Shown here: one piece after another, positions 8,412-15,053 of the stretch
Layout of the letters: every line of letters begins with the position of its first letter
Position numbering within the stretch: position 1 is the stretch's first letter
NCBI GenBank assembly: GCA_003343885.1
Contig: QAKH01000072.1
Location: 33,761-64,867 of the forward strand
Reading direction: 5' to 3'
DNA: 31,107 nucleotides
Origin: Clostridiales bacterium
Lineage (GTDB): Bacteria; Bacillota; Clostridia; Oscillospirales; CAG-382
Notes under the pieces: model-generated
Databases searched by the model: none
What the model was told of the DNA's origin: nothing
Seen by the model: the letters and a program-made list of their open reading frames with translations, nothing else
Made by a program: the position numbers and the translations under genes

Positions 8412-8438
8412 AAAAATCGCCGCAAAGCGACGATTTTT
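8412..8438 (-). terminator. Terminator of the small basic-protein gene
   Basis: A 12-bp stem (8412-8423 with 8427-8438, one mismatched-to-GU position on the minus strand) closes a 3-nt loop. On the minus strand it ends in TTTTT followed by ATTTTTTG, so it terminates the gene that stops at 8459. On the plus strand the stem also ends in five T, so it may attenuate the opposing promoter at 8361. Confidence 0.78.
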
Positions 8439-8458
8439 CGGGATTTCTAAATTTCCGG

Positions 8459-8611
8459 TTACTTGCTGCTGTTTTTTGAATCTTTTACATTTTCTGCAGC
8501 CGGCTTAGTATAATCAGAAGCAGTCTTTTCTGCTTTGGGATTTGCCGAATTAGTCATTCCCGTGTTCGGCGTTCCTTCCATATTTTTGTTTTTCTTGTTC
8601 TTTTTGGACAT
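8459..8611 (-). CDS. Small basic hydrophilic protein, 50 residues
   Basis: The reading frame MSKKNKKNKNMEG...KDSKNSSK runs 50 codons. An AGGATAGGT ribosome site precedes the ATG, and a clean terminator lies 21 nt after the stop. These signals support a real gene. The sequence is rich in Lys, Asn, Ser and Ala, has no hydrophobic segment and no Cys, and ends in a Lys/Ser/Asn-rich tail. It is probably disordered. The composition (many Asn and small residues with Lys) vaguely recalls minor spore proteins or nucleic-acid-binding peptides, but there is no recognised motif and I assign no function. The gene lies antisense to the leader region of manA. Confidence 0.66.
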   Translation of the reverse strand: MSKKNKKNKNMEGTPNTGMTNSANPKAEKTASDYTKPAAENVKDSKNSSK

Positions 8612-8732
8612 GATTTGCACCTATCCTCTCATACTTTTGTATTCTTTTTTCTATTGCTTTTCGGAATCATTTCCACAAGCATTTATATTGTTGACACAAA
8701 ATAAAATTATATACATCTCGAGGAATAAAAAC

Positions 8733-9695
8733 ATGAAAATTTATCCATTGAAGCTAAAACCCGTAATGAAAAATGCTATTTGGGGCGGCAAACAGATTCC
8801 TCTCCTCTACTCCATTGGAGAGCCTGGTCAAAGCTGTGCTGAAGCATGGATGTTGACCCTCCGTGAAGACGGAGACAACGTCATTGAAAACGGACCATGC
8901 ACCGGAATGACACTTGGAGAATACGTAAAACTTGCAGGCTCTGACAAGGTTTACGGCAACGGCAAATTTCCGCTTCTTATAAAAATTATTGATGCGGCTG
9001 ACCGTCTCTCTGTTCAGGTTCATCCTGATGACGTTTATGCCTCCCAACACGGCCTTGACGCCGGTAAAACTGAAATGTGGTACATACTTGACGCACATTC
9101 CGGCGCAACTCTTGTCAATGGCATCAAACCCGGTGTTACGCCCGAACAAATAAAAAAAGCGGCAGAAAGCGGAAACTGCGAGCAGTATCTCAATACTGTT
9201 CCTGTAAAAAAAGGAGACTGTTTCTTTATACCGGCAGGTCTCGTTCACGCTATCGGCGAAGGTATTCTTATTGCTGAAATACAGCAAAATTCCAACACAA
9301 CATACCGCCTCTACGACTATGACCGTACTGATAAAAACGGAAACAAGCGTGAGCTTCATACAGATAAAGCAAGTCAAGTCATAAAGACTTCTTTCGATAC
9401 TAAAAAAGTAACTGTAAATAAAAGCATCACTGCTTCTAATGGTGTAACAGCGAAGATTTTATGCGAATGTCCTATGTTTAGTGCGTCAAGCATTTGCATA
9501 TCCGCCGGAAATAAGTTTAATTTTTCTAAATCCGGACATATGCTTCACATAATGTGCGTTTCAGGTTCAGGTGTACTTGAGTCTGACAACGTTAAGTATT
9601 CCATTAACAAGGGAGATTCATATCTTTTGCCGCTTGCTCTTTCCGATGCATGCGCTAAGGCTGTCTCCGATATGGAACTGATAATTTCACACTGA
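8733..9695 (+). CDS. manA: Mannose-6-phosphate isomerase, class I
   Basis: It interconverts fructose-6-phosphate and mannose-6-phosphate in the cytoplasm, using Zn. The ATG at 8733 is chosen because AGGA lies 8 nt upstream and the family's N-terminus (IYPLKLKPVMKNAIWGGK) begins there; longer in-frame starts add an unrelated hydrophobic stretch. Zn ligands are visible: His97 in QVHPDD, Glu114 in KTEMWY and His172 in GLVHAIG. The 320-residue length matches the compact Bacillus-type enzyme. The gene is followed by its own terminator and appears monocistronic. It may feed GDP-mannose synthesis if the nucleotidyltransferase at 425-2833 uses mannose-1-phosphate; that link is inference. Confidence 0.95.
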   Translation: MKIYPLKLKPVMKNAIWGGKQIPLLYSIGEPGQSCAEAWMLTLREDGDNVIENGPCTGMTLGEYVKLAGSDKVYGNGKFPLLIKIIDAADRLSVQVHPDDVYASQHGLDAGKTEMWYILDAHSGATLVNGIKPGVTPEQIKKAAESGNCEQYLNTVPVKKGDCFFIPAGLVHAIGEGILIAEIQQNSNTTYRLYDYDRTDKNGNKRELHTDKASQVIKTSFDTKKVTVNKSITASNGVTAKILCECPMFSASSICISAGNKFNFSKSGHMLHIMCVSGSGVLESDNVKYSINKGDSYLLPLALSDACAKAVSDMELIISH

Positions 9696-9706
9696 CTTAA
9701 TTTTTA

Positions 9707-9750
9707 AAATCCGTAAACGAAAGTTATATCTTTCTGCTACGGATTTCTTT
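9707..9750 (+). terminator. Terminator of manA
   Basis: AAATCCGTA (9707-9715) pairs with TACGGATTT (9738-9746), and an inner GAAAG/CTTTC stem extends the hairpin. It is followed by CTTT. It begins 12 nt after the manA stop. Confidence 0.75.
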
Positions 9751-9786
9751 ATTGCGTTGATTTACTTCAAAACGTAAAAATATCGT

Positions 9787-9827
9787 GAATATTTCAATGT
9801 TTTATATTGCAAATATTGAAAATATTC
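9787..9827. repeat. Inverted repeat overlapping the NYN-gene promoter
   Basis: GAATATTTCAAT (9787-9798) is the inverted copy of ATTGAAAATATTC (9815-9827) apart from one extra A. The right arm covers the -35 box and the start of the spacer of the promoter at 9816-9844. It could be an operator for a dimeric repressor, although A+T-rich sequence makes chance repeats more likely. Confidence 0.45.
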
Positions 9828-9844
9828 AGATAACATGGTATAAT
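9816..9844 (+). promoter_or_regulatory. Promoter of the NYN-domain gene
   Basis: TTGAAA (9816-9821), a 17-nt spacer and a consensus TATAAT (9839-9844). The predicted transcript starts near 9851, leaving a leader of about 28 nt before the AGGAGG at 9869. Confidence 0.8.
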
Positions 9845-9878
9845 ATACTGATATATATTCATTAAGAGAGGAGGATAG

Positions 9879-10649
9879 ATCAAGATATTCAACTTATTTA
9901 GGAAAAGCAAACACCCCACAGCTTTAGGCAATGCGGCAATATTTATTGACTACGAACACTGGTACATAGCACTTGATAAAAACTATCAGGTAAGACCTGA
10001 TATTGCGGCTTTTACTGATGAAATCAAGAAAAATTATAGTATAGTCTCGTATACTTTTTTCGGGGATTTTTCAAACCCGTCACTGCAGAATGAGATGCAC
10101 AAAATTCGAGCCTATACAAATGATATTGTTGAAACCAAAAACGGCGGCGCTAGATTCAAAAAAGACTTTACCGACTTCATAATGCTTGACAAAATTTATC
10201 AGACAGCTTACAGCCGTAAATCTGTTGATACATTTATTATACTTACCGGAGATGGACATTTTACTTCAGTAGTTTTGTTTTTAAAAAATACCTGTCATAA
10301 AAATGTAATTGTTTACGGTGTTAAAGGCGCTTTTTCCGCCCAGCTTATGACGGCTGCCGGTAAATATTATCTAATTGAGCCTGATCCTCTTGCTCATATA
10401 TGCGTACAGATCGTTGAAAGTATTCGTACTCTGGAACGGGAAAGCAGAGATGCCAAGCCGACATTTATGAAGACAATCGATGCTGTTTCCGCAAAGTCCG
10501 GTATTGACAAGAGTTTGGTAAAACAAGCTATGGAACACTTATTTGAAAAAGGCTGTATCTCACAATATGTCCGAAAATTGGGACGAAATGAGGTTAAGCT
10601 TTTAAAAGTTGACTATAAGCTTTGTGAAAAATTAGGGTATCTCAAGTAA
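9879..10649 (+). CDS. NYN-domain (LabA/PIN-like) protein with a non-AUG start
   Basis: The first in-frame ATG is at 10095, inside the domain. The frame is open upstream to a TAG at 9876 and encodes the missing first part of the fold, including FIDYEHWY with Asp24. AGGAGG lies at 9869-9874. The likely start is therefore ATC at 9879, giving M-K-I-F-N-L-F-R-K (256 residues); ATA at 9885 is the alternative. Domain residues about 18-150 carry the acidic residues of NYN/PIN-like nucleases: Asp24, the DFTDFIMLD segment (Asp99, Asp104) and TGDGHF (Asp125). Residues about 165-256 look like a winged-helix segment. NYN proteins act as ribonucleases or RNA-binding factors; the target here is unknown. It has its own promoter and is separated by 135 nt from iorA. 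Confidence 0.8.
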   Translation: MKIFNLFRKSKHPTALGNAAIFIDYEHWYIALDKNYQVRPDIAAFTDEIKKNYSIVSYTFFGDFSNPSLQNEMHKIRAYTNDIVETKNGGARFKKDFTDFIMLDKIYQTAYSRKSVDTFIILTGDGHFTSVVLFLKNTCHKNVIVYGVKGAFSAQLMTAAGKYYLIEPDPLAHICVQIVESIRTLERESRDAKPTFMKTIDAVSAKSGIDKSLVKQAMEHLFEKGCISQYVRKLGRNEVKLLKVDYKLCEKLGYLK

Positions 10650-10784
10650 AATTATTCAGAGTTGCCCGATTGATATTTATAAAATAAAAATGAATATATA
10701 TCGCTTTCTCAACAGAATGCACACAATACGGCTTTCAGATTATATAAAAAAACAGAAATTTAACGAAAGGAACGATTATACATA

Positions 10785-12518
10785 ATGAAAAAACTAATGC
10801 TCGGAAATCAAGCCGTCGCAAGAGGTTTGTATGAGGCGTCCTGCGCCTTTGTTTCAAGTTATCCCGGTACTCCCAGTACGGAAATTACCGAATATGCAGC
10901 AAAATATCCGGAAATATACGCCGAGTGGGCTCCGAATGAAAAAGTTGCAATGGAGGCGGCAATCGGCGCAAGTATTTCAGGTGTACGCTCTTTCTGCGCA
11001 ATGAAACACGTAGGTCTTAATGTTGCGGCTGATCCGCTCTTTATTACGTCTTACATTGGCGCTGAGGCAGGAATGGTAATTGCCGTGGCAGACGATCCCG
11101 GTATGCATTCATCTCAAAACGAACAGGATTCACGTCACTATGCCGTAGCTGCAAAACTTCCTATGCTTGAGCCGTCCGATTCAGCCGAATGTCGTGACTT
11201 CACCGTAAAAGCGTTTGAGTTGTCAGAAAAATTTGACACGCCTTTTATACTCCGTACCTCTACGAGAGTCGCTCATTCCCAGAGCATAGTTGAGGAAGGC
11301 GAGCGCAAACAGCTTGAAATCAAGCCTTATGAAAAGAATCCCGCTAAACACGTTATGGCGCCTGCAAACGCTATCAAGCGCCACGTAGTCGTTGAACAGA
11401 GACTCGATGAGATAGCCGAATGGGCAAACATTTGTGAATTTAACCGTGCTGAATACAATTCAGAAAAGCTTGGAATAATTTGTGCCGGTTCAACTTATGT
11501 ATACTCTAAAGAAGTTTTTGGAAACGACGCATCCTATCTCAAGCTTGGTCTTGTAAATCCCCTCCCCGACAAGCTCATACGCGAATTTTGCTCCAAAGTC
11601 GAGAGAGTTATCGTTATAGAGGAGCTTGATCCGGTTATAGAAACGTACGTAAAGTCTTTGGGCATTGTTTGCGACGGAAAGAATATGTTGCCGGAGCTTT
11701 CAGAATTCTCACAAGAAGTTATTGCAAAATGCGTTCTCGGCAAACAGCCGGAAAGTGTTTCTATATCAGACGAGATACCTGTAAGACCGCCTGTTCTCTG
11801 TCCCGGATGTCCTCACAGAGGTCTGTTCTATACGCTTAAGAAAATGAAGCTGACAGTAAGCGGCGATATTGGCTGCTACACGCTCGGAGCTGCAGCTCCC
11901 TTATCAGCAGTTGATACAACGCTTTGTATGGGTGCTTCCATTTCAGGACTTCACGGTATGAATAAATCCGGAGGTATTTCTCCTGAAAAATCGGTTGCTG
12001 TTATTGGTGACTCGACTTTTGCTCATTCCGGAGTGACAGGCCTTATGAACATAGTATACAATAAGGGTATTTCAACTGTCATAATTGCTGACAACCGCAT
12101 TACCGGCATGACCGGTCATCAGGAAAATCCCACCACAGGAAAAACTCTTAAAGAGGAAATCACACATGCGCTGAACCTTGAAAAGCTTTGCGAAGCTATG
12201 GGCATAAATGACGTAAAAGTAATAGATCCGAATGATACAAAGGCTATGGAAGAAGGCATTAAGGATTCTCTCTCACGTCAAGAACCGTCCGTTATCATTT
12301 CGAGACGTCCGTGCGTACTGTTAAAGGAAGTAAAGAAGGACAAGTACTTTGTTATTGACAGTGACAAGTGCCGCTCATGCAAAGCGTGCATGCAGATTGG
12401 ATGTCCTGCTATAAGCATGGTTGACGGAAAAGCTAAAATTGATACGACTCTGTGCACCGGATGCGGATTGTGCCAAAACATGTGCAAATTCGGCTGCATA
12501 ATCGAGAAGAACAGATGA
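10785..12518 (+). CDS. iorA: Indolepyruvate ferredoxin oxidoreductase, alpha subunit
   Basis: This is the catalytic subunit that decarboxylates aryl 2-oxoacids (indolepyruvate, phenylpyruvate, hydroxyphenylpyruvate) to aryl-acetyl-CoA with reduction of ferredoxin. The N-terminal pyrimidine-binding domain contains SSYPGTPSTEITEY. The C-terminal TPP domain contains CPGCPHRGL, GDIGCYTLG and the GDSTFAHSG segment near residue 410. The end carries two [4Fe-4S] ferredoxin motifs: Cys529/532/535/540 (C-x2-C-x2-C-x4-C-P, the variant spacing usual for IorA) and Cys557/560/563/567. The length of 577 residues is normal. The AAAGGAA ribosome site is 12 nt from the ATG, slightly far. It is the first gene of iorA-iorB-paaK-ACT, with iorB 13 nt downstream. 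Only a weak promoter (TTGCCC, 17 nt, TAAAAA at 10662-10690) is visible. Confidence 0.96.
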   Translation: MKKLMLGNQAVARGLYEASCAFVSSYPGTPSTEITEYAAKYPEIYAEWAPNEKVAMEAAIGASISGVRSFCAMKHVGLNVAADPLFITSYIGAEAGMVIAVADDPGMHSSQNEQDSRHYAVAAKLPMLEPSDSAECRDFTVKAFELSEKFDTPFILRTSTRVAHSQSIVEEGERKQLEIKPYEKNPAKHVMAPANAIKRHVVVEQRLDEIAEWANICEFNRAEYNSEKLGIICAGSTYVYSKEVFGNDASYLKLGLVNPLPDKLIREFCSKVERVIVIEELDPVIETYVKSLGIVCDGKNMLPELSEFSQEVIAKCVLGKQPESVSISDEIPVRPPVLCPGCPHRGLFYTLKKMKLTVSGDIGCYTLGAAAPLSAVDTTLCMGASISGLHGMNKSGGISPEKSVAVIGDSTFAHSGVTGLMNIVYNKGISTVIIADNRITGMTGHQENPTTGKTLKEEITHALNLEKLCEAMGINDVKVIDPNDTKAMEEGIKDSLSRQEPSVIISRRPCVLLKEVKKDKYFVIDSDKCRSCKACMQIGCPAISMVDGKAKIDTTLCTGCGLCQNMCKFGCIIEKNR

Positions 12519-12531
12519 GGGGGAAAACACA

Positions 12532-13104
12532 ATGACGACAAATATTATGATTACCGGAGTCGGCGGACAGGGCTCACTTTTAGCCAGCCGTATTCTCGGA
12601 AACACTTTTATGTCGCTCGGCTATGATGTAAAAGTATCGGAGGTTCATGGTATGAGCCAGCGCGGCGGCTCGGTTGTAACATATGTAAGGTATGGCGACA
12701 GCGTTGCCTCCCCTGTCATTTGCAGAGGTGAAGCCGATTTCTTAATTTCTTTTGAAATACTTGAAACAGCAAGATGGCTCCCCTACCTGAAAAAAGGCGG
12801 AGTTGTCGTAACAAGTACTCAACAGATTGCTCCTATGCCCGTCATAATGGGGCAAATGCAGTATCCTGAGAATATTGCGGAGAAAATAAAAGCTGCCGGA
12901 GTTAAACTGATGCAGGCAGATGCGCTCAAGCTTGCTCAGGAATGTGGTTCTTCAAAAGCTTCCAACGTTGTTCTTATCGGTATGTTTGCAAAACACTCCG
13001 ATATTCCGAAGGAAGTATATCTTAAAGCTGTTGAAAGCTCCGTGCCGGAAAAATTCCGTGAATTAAATATTAAAGCCTTTAACAGCGGTTACTCTTTAGA
13101 CTGA
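12532..13104 (+). CDS. iorB: Indolepyruvate ferredoxin oxidoreductase, beta subunit
   Basis: This is the gamma-domain partner of IorA, completing the heteromeric TPP enzyme. Visible motifs are the N-terminal ITGVGGQGSLLASRILG (the glycine loop of the pyruvate-ferredoxin oxidoreductase gamma family) and EVHGMSQRGGSVVTYVRYG. The length of 190 residues is normal. An AGGGGG site lies 8 nt before the ATG, 13 nt after the iorA stop, so the two are co-translated. Reduced ferredoxin would be used by partners outside this window. Confidence 0.95.
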   Translation: MTTNIMITGVGGQGSLLASRILGNTFMSLGYDVKVSEVHGMSQRGGSVVTYVRYGDSVASPVICRGEADFLISFEILETARWLPYLKKGGVVVTSTQQIAPMPVIMGQMQYPENIAEKIKAAGVKLMQADALKLAQECGSSKASNVVLIGMFAKHSDIPKEVYLKAVESSVPEKFRELNIKAFNSGYSLD

Positions 13105-13146
13105 TATAAATTTTATTTAATTTTTATACAAGGACGGTAGAAGCCA

Positions 13147-14454
13147 ATGGGCAAATATTTCAGCAAAGAAATTGAAACGGCAAGCCGTGAAACACTTGAA
13201 AACATTCAGAGTGAGCGTCTTGTCAAAACAGTAAAACGGGTATATGACAATGTTCCGGCTTACAGAAAAAGGATGGACGATATCGGCTTAAAGCCGGAGG
13301 ATATCCGTTCAATAAAAGACCTGAACAAGCTCCCGTTTACCTATAAGCAGGATTTGAGAGACAACTATCCGTACGGTCTTTTTGCGTGTGATATGAAAGA
13401 CGTTGTACGTATTCACGCCTCCTCAGGTACTACCGGCAAGCAAACAGTCGTCGGATACACAAAGAACGACATTGACATGTGGGCAGAGTGCGCTGCACGT
13501 GCTTTGGTTGCCGCAGGCGCAGATGAAAACGACATAGTCCATGTTTCATACGGATACGGTCTGTTTACAGGAGGGCTTGGTTTACATGACGGCGCTACAA
13601 AACTCGGAGCAGCTGTAATTCCGGCGTCAACAGGCAACACCCGCCGCCAGCTTCAGATGTTTAAGGACTTTGGTTCTACTGTGCTGTGCTGCACGCCTTC
13701 TTACGCTATGTACCTCGGAGACAGCCTTGCAGAGTATGGCATGACAAAAGACGATATCAAGCTTAAAGCCGGAGTATTCGGTGCAGAGCCTTGGACGCCT
13801 GCCATGAGAGATCAGATTCAGGAGAAGCTTGGTATAGTTGCGCATGATATCTACGGACTTTCGGAAATCGCAGGTCCCGGAGTTGCTTTTGACTGTGAGT
13901 GTCAGAACGGTCTGCATATCAACGAAGACCATTTCATTCCGGAAATTATAAATCCTGAAACCGGAGAGGTACTGCCATATGGAGAACAGGGAGAACTGGT
14001 TTTCACTTGTATTTCTAAAGAAGCTTTGCCGCTTATTCGTTACCGTACAAGGGACATTTCATCGCTGACAATTGAAAAATGCTCCTGCGGAAGAACATTT
14101 GTAAGAATGAGCAAGGTAACAGGCAGAAGCGATGATATGTTAATCATAAGAGGCGTAAATGTCTTCCCGTCTCAGGTAGAGTCTGTGCTTCTTACAATTA
14201 AGGAAGTAGCTCCATATTATCAGCTCGTCGTAGACAGAAAGAACAATCTTGACACTCTTGAAGTCCTTGTCGAGATGAACGAACAAATCTTCTCTGACAG
14301 CGTAAAAGCTATAGAGGCTGTTGAGGCAGAAATACGCAAGAAGCTTGACAGCGTTCTCGGAATTTCAGCAAAAGTAACTTTGGTTGAGCCGTTTTCTATC
14401 GAAAGAAGCGAAGGAAAAGCAAAGAGAGTTATTGACAAACGTGAATTAAAGTGA
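13147..14454 (+). CDS. paaK: Phenylacetate--CoA ligase (aryl-acetate CoA ligase)
   Basis: This adenylate-forming enzyme links aryl-acetate to CoA using ATP, or runs in reverse to form aryl-acetate and ATP. The AMP-binding loop ASSGTTGKQT is at residues 91-100, the YGLSEI motif is near 238, and the C-terminal subdomain contains RGVNVFPSQVES. The length of 435 residues matches PaaK. The position directly after iorAB is the common clostridial and archaeal arrangement in which arylacetyl-CoA from IorAB is converted to arylacetate with energy gain; direction and substrate are inferred from context. The ribosome site is AAGGACGGTAGAAGCC, somewhat distant from the ATG. Confidence 0.93.
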   Translation: MGKYFSKEIETASRETLENIQSERLVKTVKRVYDNVPAYRKRMDDIGLKPEDIRSIKDLNKLPFTYKQDLRDNYPYGLFACDMKDVVRIHASSGTTGKQTVVGYTKNDIDMWAECAARALVAAGADENDIVHVSYGYGLFTGGLGLHDGATKLGAAVIPASTGNTRRQLQMFKDFGSTVLCCTPSYAMYLGDSLAEYGMTKDDIKLKAGVFGAEPWTPAMRDQIQEKLGIVAHDIYGLSEIAGPGVAFDCECQNGLHINEDHFIPEIINPETGEVLPYGEQGELVFTCISKEALPLIRYRTRDISSLTIEKCSCGRTFVRMSKVTGRSDDMLIIRGVNVFPSQVESVLLTIKEVAPYYQLVVDRKNNLDTLEVLVEMNEQIFSDSVKAIEAVEAEIRKKLDSVLGISAKVTLVEPFSIERSEGKAKRVIDKRELK

Positions 14455-14489
14455 ATTTGAACAAATTCAAATAAACGGAGGTATCTGAT

Positions 14490-14909
14490 ATGTACTTAAA
14501 GCAAATTTCAGCTTTCGTCGAAAATCGCCCCGGAAGATTGGCAGAAATTACAGAGATACTGGCAGACAATGGAATTGATCTCCGTGCTCTTTCAATTGCC
14601 GATACTACTGACTTTGGCATACTTCGTGTTATTGTTGACAAGCCTGAAGAGGTTGCCGAACTGTTAAAAAGCAAGCGCGTTACAGTAACGCTTACAGATG
14701 TTATCGCAATAAAGCTTCCCGACAAATCCGGAGCTCTCAGCAATATGCTCAGACTTCTTGCCGATAACTGTGTATCTGTGGAGTATCTTTACGCCTTTGT
14801 AAGTAAAAGTGCCGACGATGCTGCCTGCGTTGTCATACGCGCTGATGATAACGAAAAAGCAAGAAATGTTCTTGTTTCAAACGATTATAAAGAGCATGAA
14901 CTGTTTTAA
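14490..14909 (+). CDS. Tandem ACT-domain protein
   Basis: The protein has 139 residues, with GGAGG upstream of the ATG. Two ACT folds are visible: residues about 3-65 (QISAFVENRPGRLAEITEIL, then ILRVIVDKPEE) and about 70-138 (IAIKLPDKSGALSNMLRLL, then CVVIRADD). The two conserved Pro-Gly or Ser-Gly turn motifs usually form ligand sites for amino acids at the domain interface. No catalytic domain is attached. Stand-alone tandem ACT proteins regularly follow paaK/iorAB in Clostridia, so sensing of an aromatic amino acid for this pathway is likely but unproven. It is the last gene of the operon. Confidence 0.88.
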   Translation: MYLKQISAFVENRPGRLAEITEILADNGIDLRALSIADTTDFGILRVIVDKPEEVAELLKSKRVTVTLTDVIAIKLPDKSGALSNMLRLLADNCVSVEYLYAFVSKSADDAACVVIRADDNEKARNVLVSNDYKEHELF

Positions 14910-14933
14910 TTTAGATTAATTTAGAATTTAGCA

Positions 14934-15031
14934 AAGTAAAAAAATACAGGACAGCCGAATGAAACGCCTCAAAGAGTAAAGCTCTTTTGAATTATGCGTT
15001 TGTTATACGGCTGTCCTGTGTATTTTTACTT
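14934..15031. terminator. Large nested inverted repeat, probably a bidirectional terminator
   Basis: The outer arms are 24 nt each (14934-14957 and 15008-15031) and match at 22 of 24 positions as an inverted repeat. The core ACAGGACAGCCG pairs perfectly. Inside are AAACGC/GCGTTT (14962-14967 and 14996-15001) and AAAGAG/CTCTTT (14971-14976 and 14982-14987). T runs lie at the 3' side in both directions, so it can end both the ACT-gene transcript and the convergent ATPase transcript. Confidence 0.75.
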
Positions 15032-15053
15032 AATCGTATTCATTTACTCATGT

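Noticed and set aside
8535..8732. Longer start for mannose-6-phosphate isomerase
   Set aside because: It adds 66 hydrophobic residues foreign to the family; the ATG at 8733 has a proper ribosome site.
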